A stretch of 64,000 bases of DNA from Flavonifractor sp. AGMB03687. GTDB taxonomy: Bacteria > Bacillota > Clostridia > Oscillospirales > Oscillospiraceae. The notes beneath the pieces were generated by a model. It searched no databases. It saw only the letters and a program-made list of their open reading frames with translations, and was not told where the DNA came from. The position numbers were made by a program, and so were the translations under genes. Location: NCBI RefSeq assembly GCF_017811815.1, contig NZ_JADKZI010000007.1, positions 62,001 through 126,000 of the forward strand, written 5' to 3'. Numbering within the stretch: position 1 is the stretch's first letter; each line of letters begins with the position of its first letter. Shown here one piece after another: positions 53,800 to 62,690 of this stretch.

Positions 53800-54783
53800 A
53801 TGCAAATACAAAAAGAGTGGCTGGACTTTCTCCGGGAGCAATATCCCAAGGGGTCTCGCATTCGATTGACGGAAATGAAAGATGATCCCTACGCACTGTC
53901 CCCTGGAAGTATGGGGACGCTCAAATATATCGATGATGACGCACAGTTTCATATCAGTTGGGACAACGGCAGTGGCCTTGCCCTCCGGATTGGCGAAGAC
54001 CGATTCCGCGTTCTGTTACCGGAACCCCAGACTCTGAAATTCTACATGCCTCTCACCGCTCAACTTTACGGTCGTGACAGCTGTGGAGATCTGGAGGAGT
54101 ACGGCAACGATTTGAATGGTCGTGATCTGCGAGACTATCAGTCGTGCATTCACGAGGCGCTTCTGGAAAACCAGGTGCCGGAGGAAAAAAGTCGCGGCCT
54201 TATGCGCTGGTATGATAAACAGGATGGGGTAAATGAAAAAGTTCAGTCCATCGTGTTTGACGCAGAAAGTCGCGATGGGCAGCTGTGGTGCGTAGCGGAA
54301 TGCAAGGTAGTGGGTGACCTTCTGCCGGAGGAAAAAGAAGCCCTGGCTGATTACATTTCAGGTCAGGCGTCGGACGGTTGGGGCGAGGGATTTGAGCAGC
54401 GGGCCATCGATCTGGAAGAGGGGGAACTTTATGTGAGTCTCTGGAACTCCAGCAACTGGACAATCCAGACCGAGGAAGAAAAGTTCTCCCCCGATTCTCT
54501 CACCCGCCTGCCGGATATGTGCTGGTCTGTGCTTCCCGGTGAAGGAACACTTATCTGCATCAAAAAAGGTGAGAGCGGCTACTACCCCAGCGACTGGAGT
54601 ACCGGCGACAGGGCCCAGAACCGCTACCTGGCGGACTATAACAACCAGCATCGGGGCATTACACCGGCACAGGAACAGGCGATGCTCACTGGCAGCATGT
54701 GCGGTTGGGATGTACCTGGTGCGGATCCCAAGTGGTATGAAGAACATCAGAACCAGGAGACGGGAGGAATGACGCTTGAATAA
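53800..54783 (+). CDS. DUF4314 domain protein
   Basis: 327 residues, AGGAGGTG upstream. The N-terminal DUF4314 SH3-like domain (FLREQYPKGSRIRLTEMKDD, SPGSMGTLKYIDDD) is followed by an acidic second domain and an ICE-type tail with GDRAQNRYLADYNNQHRG. Ends GGMTLE with the ribosome binding site for the next gene inside its last codons. Confidence 0.75.
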   Translation: MQIQKEWLDFLREQYPKGSRIRLTEMKDDPYALSPGSMGTLKYIDDDAQFHISWDNGSGLALRIGEDRFRVLLPEPQTLKFYMPLTAQLYGRDSCGDLEEYGNDLNGRDLRDYQSCIHEALLENQVPEEKSRGLMRWYDKQDGVNEKVQSIVFDAESRDGQLWCVAECKVVGDLLPEEKEALADYISGQASDGWGEGFEQRAIDLEEGELYVSLWNSSNWTIQTEEEKFSPDSLTRLPDMCWSVLPGEGTLICIKKGESGYYPSDWSTGDRAQNRYLADYNNQHRGITPAQEQAMLTGSMCGWDVPGADPKWYEEHQNQETGGMTLE

Positions 54784-55381
54784 AGGATTCACCGTATATG
54801 TAAGTCCTTTGGAAATGGACAGTACAGCTCACCGGTTGGTAGAACTGCCTATGGAACAGGAAAAACTGGATGCACTCCAGCTGGAACTGAACACCGGCTC
54901 CCCCCTCTATACCGAAGTATCGGACTTCTGTGGGCGGGAATACCTTGAGGAGCATTTGCCAGAGGATATGGATCTGACAGAGTCGAATCTGCTGGCTGAG
55001 AAACTGGCCTCCTTGGAACCTGTCCAGGAAGCGGCCTTCGAGGGCCTTGTCCGCATGGATCTGGATAAAGGAATGACGGAACTGCCATTGTGTCGGCTGG
55101 TCGACCTGGCCAACAGTGCGGATTGCTGTCATGTTGCTCCAGGAGTTGGTAATGACGAGCAGCTGGGACACTTCTATGTGGACAATGATTTCCCGGTAAT
55201 TCCGCCCGGCCTGCCGGAAGAGGTGTATGAGGTTCTGGACTATGCAGCCATTGGCCGAAAGGCCAGAATGGAGGAGGGCGGAGTCTTCACCTCCGAAGGC
55301 TATGTGGTACAGCACACCGACCTGGATGTGAGTTACTCGCAGTCCCATTGTGGGCCGCAGATGGAGGTGATGAGTCCATGA
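54776..55381 (+). CDS. ArdA-like protein (3)
   Basis: 201 residues, TTG start overlapping the previous gene and preceded by GGGAGG. One ArdA-like module ending LDYAAIGRKARMEEGGVFTSEG. Shorter than its neighbours, very acidic. Confidence 0.65.
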   Translation: MNKGFTVYVSPLEMDSTAHRLVELPMEQEKLDALQLELNTGSPLYTEVSDFCGREYLEEHLPEDMDLTESNLLAEKLASLEPVQEAAFEGLVRMDLDKGMTELPLCRLVDLANSADCCHVAPGVGNDEQLGHFYVDNDFPVIPPGLPEEVYEVLDYAAIGRKARMEEGGVFTSEGYVVQHTDLDVSYSQSHCGPQMEVMSP

Positions 55382-56406
55382 AACACCGCCTTGCCCCTCT
55401 TTTGGAGGGGATGGAGATGGGCAAATCGGAACATGATTGGCTGGAACAACGGTTGGAAAGCATGACAGCAAAGGAAGAACTGCTCTTCCGAGGTGCCATG
55501 CAGATTGAATCACCAAGGGACATTCAGACGACCATCCAAATTCTTCAGGGATTGGATCACTACCAGCTCCTCTATGGAGCAGAGGACGATGTGCTACTGG
55601 GACGATTCGTCATGGAGCATATTCACACCCCCACACACGCGGCACGGGGCTACCTTGACCCGGAAATTGTTGGGGCAGCCTATCGGGAACATGGTTCAGG
55701 CAGTTTTGTTGAGAACCACTATGTAGAGCGGCTGAACCCCGATCGTCCCTTGCCGGAGGTAAATCCCAACATGCCGCTGCCTAACACCGGTGAGTATGCA
55801 ATTCGGATCAAACTGGTAAGCAGAAACAATATGGAGGGTGTCTGGATTGGATTCCCCGACACAGGAGAGTACATGGATGCAGTCCATCCGGATGAACTGC
55901 TTCTCGGGCTGGATGCCTTGCAAGCAGAAACACTGGATCAGTGCATGGCGGTGGATGTGGACTGCGCTCTGCCCCAGATTACCGACATCCTCAGCCAATA
56001 TGACTCCGCAGGAGAATTGGTTCGCCACGCCATTGACTTCGGCTATGTCTGGGCGGAACAGGGGCAGGGAGAACCCCACTGGTTGGAAAAATGGATGTGT
56101 GTCATGGAGTTGGAAGACTGTCACCGCCTGGATTTGGCACTGGATCTCGCCCAAAACCTCCATTGCTACGAATATATTCCCCGCGGGGTTGATCTTGCGC
56201 AGTATGGCATGGACTTGGCCCGAAAGGAGGGTGTACTTGGCCAGGATCCGCTGCTCAACCAGTGCTTTGACTCTGTAGCCTACGCCCAGCATCATATGGC
56301 AAAATATGGCCTGTCCACAACAGACCATGGCTATGCAGCCAGGAATGGGCAAGAGGTCATCTACGAATACAGCCAGCCAGAACATGAACCGGAGATGACC
56401 ATGTAA
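55378..56406 (+). CDS. ArdA-like protein (4)
   Basis: 342 residues from the ATG at 55378 (GGAGGTGA upstream) overlapping the previous stop. Two module ends (YLDPEIVGAAYREHGSGSF near 105; MAKYGLSTTDHGYAA near 325). Acidic. Ends EPEMTM. Last of the antirestriction-like block. Confidence 0.65.
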   Translation: MKHRLAPLLEGMEMGKSEHDWLEQRLESMTAKEELLFRGAMQIESPRDIQTTIQILQGLDHYQLLYGAEDDVLLGRFVMEHIHTPTHAARGYLDPEIVGAAYREHGSGSFVENHYVERLNPDRPLPEVNPNMPLPNTGEYAIRIKLVSRNNMEGVWIGFPDTGEYMDAVHPDELLLGLDALQAETLDQCMAVDVDCALPQITDILSQYDSAGELVRHAIDFGYVWAEQGQGEPHWLEKWMCVMELEDCHRLDLALDLAQNLHCYEYIPRGVDLAQYGMDLARKEGVLGQDPLLNQCFDSVAYAQHHMAKYGLSTTDHGYAARNGQEVIYEYSQPEHEPEMTM

Positions 56407-56423
56407 CAATCTCACACCAAATT

Positions 56424-56468
56424 AGGGGCCGTTTTTCCGAAAGGGACAAAACGGCCCCTTCTTTTTTG
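56424..56468 (+). terminator. Terminator after the ArdA block
   Basis: GGGGCCGTTTT / AAAACGGCCCC (11 bp) with a 12-nt loop, followed by TTCTTTTTT. Confidence 0.85.
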
Positions 56469-56509
56469 CGCCCTTTTTCGGTAAAACGTGTCCGGAAAAG
56501 GAGGCATTT

Positions 56510-56824
56510 ATGAGAGATGACAAGTTGTTGGACTATTTGAAAAGTTCCTGTCATGGCCGTGAAAACCGGAAAAGCGGCAGGGAGTTGGCTCGGACACTGG
56601 GGATCAATGTTAAGGATCTTCAAAAGTTGGTAAAACGACTGCGAAAGAAAAAGAACCCCATCGCTAGTGACCAGTACGGCTATTACTATGCCGCCACCGC
56701 TGCGGAACTCTGTGACAGCATGGATTTTCTCCAGGGGATGGCGGATGGCCTGATGGAAGATATCCGCAGTATGCGAGGGTGCCTTGATGGTTACTCGGAA
56801 AGGGACGGTGCTGCTAATGGCTAA
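56510..56824 (+). CDS. Small winged-helix protein
   Basis: 104 residues, AAAGGAGG upstream. SGRELARTLGINVKDLQKLVKRL and YGYYYAATAAEL form a winged helix like that at 38578. Overlaps the methylase start by 8 bp, so it may regulate or accompany it. Confidence 0.7.
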   Translation: MRDDKLLDYLKSSCHGRENRKSGRELARTLGINVKDLQKLVKRLRKKKNPIASDQYGYYYAATAAELCDSMDFLQGMADGLMEDIRSMRGCLDGYSERDGAANG

Positions 56825-57791
56825 GCCCTTCTTTCCGTGGATGGGGAACAAAGAGAAACTTGTTCCCTACATCCACCAGCTGATACCGCCCCATATGAAA
56901 CAGTTTACAGAGGTGTTCGGTGGAAGCGGTGCCGTCATCTTAGGTCTGCAGCCAAAGAAGGGCCGGTTGGACATTTATAACGACCTGAACGACGATTTGT
57001 TCAATGTGTTTTGCTGCGTCAAAGAAAAATCGTTCTCACTGGCCAAAGAACTGAAGTTTCTGCCGGTGCATGGCAGGACACCCTTCGCCTTCTACCGCGA
57101 TATGGCCGCTCATGAGCCGGACTTCTATCGGCATATTGAGGAGGAGAAACGAGTTGTAGCGGAGTCCACTTGTTTTACCGAAGAAGAGATCCGCGAACTG
57201 CTCACGATCCTGGATGGCAACGCAAAACTTTTTGATGTGCGGCGGGCAGCGGCTTTTCTGTTCACCACTTACGGCAGCTTCAGTGGGACAGGAAATTCTG
57301 TTGGCATTAAAACTGTGGACCCGCAGGCAATCGTGGATAAACTTCCCCAGGTTTCAAGACGAATGGACAGCATTTTCCTGGAACATCAGGATGCCCTTGT
57401 GCTGATCCCCAAGGAGGACCGTCCGGACGGAATCATCTATGCAGATCCACCCTATATGCTGACAGAAAAGGTCTATGATGTGCGATTCCTTCCGGAACAC
57501 CACATCATCCTTCACGACAGGGCACGTTCATGTAAAGGGTATGTGATCATCTCCTACGGCTATGATGACCGGATCATTGATCTGTACAAAGATGATTTTT
57601 TCATCATCTCCTTGAAACGAACCAATCCGCTGTCACAGACCGAAGGTTCCACCTTCAGGGAGTTGATCATCACCAACTACGATCCCAGCCCCTACCTGAA
57701 TAAGCAACTTGATATCTTTGGGCAGGCAACTGAGGCCATGTGGGAACCCGTCATCCTGCACCGGCCTCGCAGAATCTTAAAAGCAGACTAG
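56817..57791 (+). CDS. D12-class adenine-N6 DNA methyltransferase
   Basis: 324 residues from the ATG at 56817. Motif order alpha: SAM site FPWMGNKEKL, FTEVFGGSGAVILGL, and catalytic DPPY (YADPPYML, about 210). Dam-like, with no restriction gene nearby. It probably protects the element's DNA from host restriction or marks its own strands. Confidence 0.9.
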   Translation: MAKPFFPWMGNKEKLVPYIHQLIPPHMKQFTEVFGGSGAVILGLQPKKGRLDIYNDLNDDLFNVFCCVKEKSFSLAKELKFLPVHGRTPFAFYRDMAAHEPDFYRHIEEEKRVVAESTCFTEEEIRELLTILDGNAKLFDVRRAAAFLFTTYGSFSGTGNSVGIKTVDPQAIVDKLPQVSRRMDSIFLEHQDALVLIPKEDRPDGIIYADPPYMLTEKVYDVRFLPEHHIILHDRARSCKGYVIISYGYDDRIIDLYKDDFFIISLKRTNPLSQTEGSTFRELIITNYDPSPYLNKQLDIFGQATEAMWEPVILHRPRRILKAD

Positions 57792-57804
57792 GAGGTAATT
57801 TGAA

Positions 57805-58173
57805 ATGAAGTTTGTATTACATCGTAATCCCGAGAACAGAAACCAGAAAATTCCTTTCCCCGCCATGCAGATGGCTGAATTGGCTGACGCGGAGCAGCTG
57901 ACTATCCAGGCAGATGCAGGCAGTATCCTGATCAGCCGGGAGGACATCACGGCGCGGCAGGCCATCACCACCATCACCCATCTCTACGAGGTGATCGACT
58001 CCTTGATTCTCCAGCTGGTGGATGCCAGCAATGAAATCGTCGATGTCCTGGATATCCCCGACCCTCTCGAGACCGTGGATGAGGAGCTGCTGGATGATCT
58101 TCTGGAGTGCGGAGCCAACCCGGACGGTCTGCGTCTGCTTCTGGCGGTGGAGGACGAAGCAGATGAGGAATGA
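57805..58173 (+). CDS. Acidic ICE protein of unknown function
   Basis: 122 residues, AGGAGGTAA upstream. Basic start, acidic C-terminal half (ETVDEELLDDLLECG, VEDEADEE). Overlaps the next gene by 11 bp. Not recognised. Confidence 0.6.
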   Translation: MKFVLHRNPENRNQKIPFPAMQMAELADAEQLTIQADAGSILISREDITARQAITTITHLYEVIDSLILQLVDASNEIVDVLDIPDPLETVDEELLDDLLECGANPDGLRLLLAVEDEADEE

Positions 58174-58894
58174 TACCTACCTCTACACAGACGGTCTGGA
58201 CGCAGCCAGGCGCAGCGGGCAGATAGCCCTATGGCGGGCCAGCCATCAGGCCAACATCGCCTGTAAAAAAGCGATTGAGGATAGTATCCGCCAAGGCTTT
58301 GATGGCGTGCATCTCAAAGAGGACTGCGCCAAAGAGGTGTTGGAGGAGTTCGGTTTCAAGCGGGTGAACTGGGTGCTGGCAAACACCATCCAGGAAAAGA
58401 GTGGCGATGGCCGATTCCGCCCCGACAACAGAAGTTGGGCACAGCGCACCTTCATTCCGGAAGATATGGGCCACAAGGTGGAGTTTATTGTTAACTCACA
58501 CTCCGAGGTTGTGAATGGTTTTGTGAACCAAATACGGGAGGCCTATCAGAAGCTTAACCTCTTCGGCCCAGAACACTGCGAACCCAATTCATGGGAGGAT
58601 TTAGATTACACAGGAAAGGTGCTGGTACTGAGTCCGGACACTCTGAGAGAATCCTGCTGGACACAGGAAAATCAGCTTTGGTATGCCCATGATGGATTTG
58701 GGTGCAGTCCCCATGCCATCGGTCGTTCTATCCGCTGTACCTGCCTGGGAGATGGAGAACATACCAGATGGAACCGATCCGACTTCATCGGAGTCCTGCA
58801 GGAGAATCTTCTTCCGGAGTGGGCTGAGGAAAAACTGAACGAGCTGACAGGCCAGAATGTTGATCACAGCATGGAAGGCATGAAGATGGAGTGA
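58163..58894 (+). CDS. DUF3849 domain protein
   Basis: 243 residues from the ATG at 58163. The N-terminal DUF3849 domain (YLYTDGLDAARRSGQIALWRAS, GFDGVHLKEDCAKEVLEEFG) is followed by a second domain with GKVLVLSPDTLRESCW. Ends EGMKME. Families of this kind occur only on mobile elements. Function unknown. Confidence 0.72.
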   Translation: MRNDTYLYTDGLDAARRSGQIALWRASHQANIACKKAIEDSIRQGFDGVHLKEDCAKEVLEEFGFKRVNWVLANTIQEKSGDGRFRPDNRSWAQRTFIPEDMGHKVEFIVNSHSEVVNGFVNQIREAYQKLNLFGPEHCEPNSWEDLDYTGKVLVLSPDTLRESCWTQENQLWYAHDGFGCSPHAIGRSIRCTCLGDGEHTRWNRSDFIGVLQENLLPEWAEEKLNELTGQNVDHSMEGMKME

Positions 58895-58906
58895 AGTGGA
58901 GGAATT

Positions 58907-59563
58907 ATGAATTTGAGTTATTACACGGTGGATGATCTTCGTCTGGGACATGATCCGAAAGGCGTGGTCGGGTGGCGGATGTCCCATTTTCTATCTTTGG
59001 ATGATGCGTTAACGCATTATGCGAGTCTGCCTGCTACGGGAGTAAAATCTCTTGGGCTGACGGATGGAGTGCATTGTCTGGAGATCGCTCGATGTGTCCC
59101 GCTCTTTGAATATGACAGAGAAGGCGAAGACATCCTGGCCTCTGACTACAAGCAGTTTCCGCTCTGGGCCGATGTGGAGGAGGTCAATACTGCAACACAG
59201 GCATGTATTTCCGCCTTGCGGCTTCGGTATGTCCTCCATCCTGATGCGATTGTACCAATTCCAAAAGGTGACTCCTTATCTTCAAAATTAAAGGATAAAT
59301 ATCTCTGGCTGAATGCAAACCGGGCAAAGGAATCCGCCATTACGCTGGCGTATCGCGCCGGTACAGGCTGGATCCCCTTGAGAGAATGGAAACGCTGCGC
59401 TTCGAAGCATCCGCTGATTCTTAAGTTTATGGCGGATGGTCTGACGGAGGGCGGCGCTTTTGTATCTCTGGAAGTTGAGCCCTGGGAGTATGACCTGTTG
59501 GTCCGCCGCACTTTAGAGCGGCTTAACCAAAATACATCAAATTCAGGAGGAATGAAGACATGA
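58907..59563 (+). CDS. YodL-like ICE protein (2)
   Basis: 218 residues, GGAGG upstream. FLSLDDALTHYASLPATGVKSLGL and the following VHCLEIARCVPLFEYDREG match a YodL-like domain. Ends GGMKT with the next ribosome binding site inside the last codons. Confidence 0.65.
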   Translation: MNLSYYTVDDLRLGHDPKGVVGWRMSHFLSLDDALTHYASLPATGVKSLGLTDGVHCLEIARCVPLFEYDREGEDILASDYKQFPLWADVEEVNTATQACISALRLRYVLHPDAIVPIPKGDSLSSKLKDKYLWLNANRAKESAITLAYRAGTGWIPLREWKRCASKHPLILKFMADGLTEGGAFVSLEVEPWEYDLLVRRTLERLNQNTSNSGGMKT

Positions 59564-59907
59564 AGAACGACATGAAAGCAGCAGTGTCCCCTATGGAGAT
59601 GGATGTGAGGATCTTTCCCTATCGAGGGGACGGCCCCGTGGCAGCAATCGCTTCGGTTACGCTGAACGGCTGTTTTGCCGTGCGGGATGTACGGATCATG
59701 GAAGGGAAAAATGGGCTTTTCGTTTCCATGCCCCGCAGAAAGGTAAAGGGTGAGTATCGAGACATCTGCTATCCCTGCACCAAAGATTTCAAGCAGCAGT
59801 TTGATCAGAAGGTCCTGGAGGCCTATGAGCAGGCACAGGTTCAGGAGGCTCAGAAGTCCCCGGACCCCGAGGGTCAAGAGGAAAACGGCCCCACCATGGC
59901 AATGTAA
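59560..59907 (+). CDS. spoVG: SpoVG-family protein
   Basis: 115 residues. MDVRIFPYRGDGPVAAIASVTLN, FAVRDVRIMEGKNGLFVSMPRRK and YRDICYPCTKDF are the SpoVG core, an RNA/DNA-binding regulator. An ICE-borne copy with a 25-residue acidic tail. Start overlaps the previous stop. Confidence 0.85.
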   Translation: MKNDMKAAVSPMEMDVRIFPYRGDGPVAAIASVTLNGCFAVRDVRIMEGKNGLFVSMPRRKVKGEYRDICYPCTKDFKQQFDQKVLEAYEQAQVQEAQKSPDPEGQEENGPTMAM

Positions 59908-59920
59908 GGAGGTAATGTTC

Positions 59921-60838
59921 ATGAAACGAGTAATGACCCTTTGCGTCCTGGTTCTGACACTGACAATGGCGCTCTGCCCCGCAGCACTGGCAGCGGATCT
60001 TGGGAGTGCGGCTACTGCAGCCCAGGTATGTTACCCTACTTCTATCAGCCGCAGCGAGGACGGCACAGAACTGAAAAAAATCTATGATCTGGGGCCGGAG
60101 GATGACCCCGCAGGGATTCCCCGCTCTGATTTTGAGCAGGATGGCTTCCACTATACCCTGACGGATCTGCTCAAACAGGAGCTTCCCGAAAACGAAAGTC
60201 GGCAGCACACTGAAACGGTCTCCTTGCCCAGCAAAAATAAGGATATGGAGTCTGTGCTGGCGCTGCTGCCCGCCGAAAAGGAATTCGTTACGGATGACGG
60301 TCTGACCGGGATTCTGAGCCTGGACCTGTCCACAGTCCGGGTGGAGGTTGCTGGGTATGGCAGCTCCACCAAGGAAGTCTCTGCCACACGCTCCTACCCC
60401 AATCTGGCTGGTCAGGATACCCAGTACATCCCCAAGACTATCGAAGAGGATGGCCGGACCCTGACGCTTCAAACGGTCAATTGGCAGACAGACAATACCG
60501 CAAACATGGATGGATATGCCGTTGGCGACCGTTTCACCGCTGTCGCCACCTATACCGGAACTGCGACCAGCTCCTATGTGAAAGGTTATACCGTGACTGC
60601 GGACTATACCGGAACCGTCAGCCGCATCGCCCTGAATAAGGTGCGCTATGTGGCTATTTTTGAAGGAACACCGCTGGAGCCTATTCTGCCAACGGAGGAT
60701 GAAAGCACTGGCCCCGCCCAGTTTAATTGGTTGGCCATTGCAGTCCCCTTCGGTATCGTAGCCCTAGTCGGTGCAGGAACAGGTGCCGCTCTATTTATGA
60801 AGCGTCGCCACGAGACAACGGAGGAGGAGAGCGAATGA
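59921..60838 (+). CDS. Secreted, membrane-anchored surface protein
   Basis: 305 residues, AGGAGGT upstream. Signal peptide (MTLCVLVLTLTMALCPAALAA), a soluble Thr-rich domain, and a C-terminal membrane helix (WLAIAVPFGIVALVGAGTGAALF) with a basic/acidic tail. No family recognised. Co-transcribed with the sortase gene, whose ATG overlaps its stop. Confidence 0.7.
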   Translation: MKRVMTLCVLVLTLTMALCPAALAADLGSAATAAQVCYPTSISRSEDGTELKKIYDLGPEDDPAGIPRSDFEQDGFHYTLTDLLKQELPENESRQHTETVSLPSKNKDMESVLALLPAEKEFVTDDGLTGILSLDLSTVRVEVAGYGSSTKEVSATRSYPNLAGQDTQYIPKTIEEDGRTLTLQTVNWQTDNTANMDGYAVGDRFTAVATYTGTATSSYVKGYTVTADYTGTVSRIALNKVRYVAIFEGTPLEPILPTEDESTGPAQFNWLAIAVPFGIVALVGAGTGAALFMKRRHETTEEESE

Positions 60839-61596
60839 AACGAGTAATTTCCACTTGCCTGACGCTTTGCCTGTCTGCGGCATTGGCCTTGCCTGCCAGC
60901 GCCTTGGACTACAGCATTGACGCCCCCGGTAATCCGGATTACGGGGATCCTACTTCTATCGAGGTAGTCCACACGGCTGATGGTGGGGCAATGAAGAATG
61001 AGGATATCAGCAAAAATGCAGCCCTGATCCCGCCTTCCTTTGGCAGCCCCAGCGCAGATGCCCTTGGAACAGGTACCTATCTTACCCCCAACTTGGCCCC
61101 TGGCGGCATGGCGGTTGGTACTATCTCCGGCGGCAATATGCCCATCGTATTCCCGCCTACGTCTGGCGAAGACACAGGCAATACCAGCTCTGGCAGTTCT
61201 GGCGGATCCAGTACCTCTGGCGGTTATACCTATGTGACCGATGATCTCTACTATTCTGGTGGTTATCTGGGAACTCTGAAAATCTCCGCCATTGGCCTCA
61301 GTGTGAAGATCTATCAGGGCACCGGGAGCAGCACACTGGCCAAGGGAGCAGGCCACTTCACAGACACGAGTATCTGGGACGGCACTGTTGCCCTGGCTGG
61401 CCACAATCGGGGTGTCAACAACCATTTCGGCAAGATCCATACCCTGGAGATCGGGGATAAGATCACCCTGACCACTAAGCTGGGCACCCGCACCTATAAA
61501 GTTACCTCCGTCAGTAAGGTCAGCGAAACGGACCGCAGCGCCATGACGCCTACCGGCGAGGACCGGATCGTGTTGTACACCTGCGTAATGAATTAG
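60835..61596 (+). pseudogene. Class D-like sortase truncated by an amber codon
   Basis: 253 residues. Signal peptide, a Gly/Ser-rich linker (about 110-130) and a sortase domain with catalytic His 190 (LAGHNRG) and Cys 250 (VLYTC). TAG at 61594-61596 stops the frame three residues after the Cys. Reading on gives SAYRWCVQATAV to TAA at 61633-61635, with Arg at the +8 position expected for the catalytic Arg. A one-base change from CAG would restore it. As it stands the enzyme should be dead unless amber is read through. Confidence 0.85.
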
Positions 61597-61685
61597 AGTG
61601 CTTACCGCTGGTGCGTCCAGGCGACTGCTGTGTAAACTGATCTGCTGCGTCGCCATTTGTTCTCTGCCCACGCGGAAGATTCTGC

Positions 61686-61714
61686 TTGACTTCTACCTCC
61701 TTCTTGGATATTGT
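61686..61714 (+). promoter_or_regulatory. Promoter of the CAP-domain gene
   Basis: TTGACT (61686-61691), a 17-bp spacer and TATTGT (61709-61714), about 40 bp before the start. Confidence 0.6.
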
Positions 61715-61754
61715 GTGCTTGCAAAGATCCACATAATGCAAAGGAGGAATGAAT

Positions 61755-62444
61755 ATGAAGGCAAAAAAGAATCTGGCCCTGGTAGCGGCAGGTATCGTAA
61801 TCGGCGCGTTTCTGGCATTCCCCACAGCACACGCCGCTGAAGAACTATTCACTGCAGTTCGCAGCTCCCACCAGTTCTTCCTGGATGGGGAAAAAGTTCA
61901 GATGGAAGCATATATCATAAACGGCAACAACTATGTCAAACTTGCAGATGTGGGCAAGATGGTCGGGTTCAATGTGTATTGGGACGGAGCGGTGTACATG
62001 GACAGTGATGCTCCTTACACTGGAAAAGCACCGGAAGCATCCTCCACGCTTGAGGAGGTGAGAGAAGAGATCGCCGTCCTCGTGAACGAGGTACGACGCG
62101 AGAATGGTCTCCAGGAACTGACTATCGATCAGCGCCTGATGGCAGCAGCGCAGAACTGCAGCGATCAAAAGTTTACCTGGCATCACACGAAAGAAGAGTG
62201 TGAAGCGGTGGCGGCATCTGGATATCCCTATGGCTTCGGCTCAAATCTCACCGTATTCACTGGTGCGGCAATAGCAGATATTGCACAGCGCGCAGTGGAT
62301 AACTGGGAAAAGTCTCCTGGTCACTTCCAAACCATGACGGATCCAGACGCAACAAGTCTTGGTGTAGGTGTAACCAAGGACAATGGCGTTACGTACTGCT
62401 ATCTGTTTCTCGGAAAGCCTAATACCAATAATCCCTACGGATAA
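61755..62444 (+). CDS. Secreted CAP/SCP-domain protein
   Basis: 229 residues from the ATG at 61755 (AAAGGAGG 7 bases upstream). Signal peptide, a copper-amine-oxidase-N-like stalk domain (about 35-85: YIINGNNYVKLADVGKMVGF) and a CAP domain (VLVNEVRRENGLQEL, DQKFTWHHT, VDNWEKSPGHF). Extracellular. Role possibly in wall or host interaction. Confidence 0.85.
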   Translation: MKAKKNLALVAAGIVIGAFLAFPTAHAAEELFTAVRSSHQFFLDGEKVQMEAYIINGNNYVKLADVGKMVGFNVYWDGAVYMDSDAPYTGKAPEASSTLEEVREEIAVLVNEVRRENGLQELTIDQRLMAAAQNCSDQKFTWHHTKEECEAVAASGYPYGFGSNLTVFTGAAIADIAQRAVDNWEKSPGHFQTMTDPDATSLGVGVTKDNGVTYCYLFLGKPNTNNPYG

Positions 62445-62461
62445 ATCCATGTAGAGTGTGG

Positions 62462-62490
62462 CCCCTCCAAAACTGGAGGGGTCGTTTTTT
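62462..62490 (+). terminator. Terminator after the CAP gene
   Basis: CCCCTCCA / TGGAGGGG (8 bp) with a 4-nt loop and a 7-T run. Confidence 0.85.
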
Positions 62491-62598
62491 TGTGCCTATA
62501 CAAGAAAGAAGGTGAGTGAAATGATGTAATGCAATAGCATATCTGCCTATTTTCCAAGTTCAAGAAGAATAACCGCAAAAAATAATATCGAGAGAAGC

Positions 62599-62672
62599 AA
62601 CAGGCCGTAGGGATACAGGACCCGACAGCCTGTTTTGACTGGAATGCTCCATCCCTGCGGCCCTTTCTTTTT
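62599..62672 (+). promoter_or_regulatory. Leader terminator before the adhesin gene
   Basis: 62603-62614 pairs with 62651-62662 (12 bp, one G-U) and is followed by CTTTCTTTTTT, an intrinsic terminator ending about 19 bp before the ATG. AACAGGC (62599-62605) can instead pair with GCCTGTT (62628-62634), which would break the terminator stem. Confidence 0.5.
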
Positions 62673-62690
62673 TCGAGGAAAGGACAAAAA

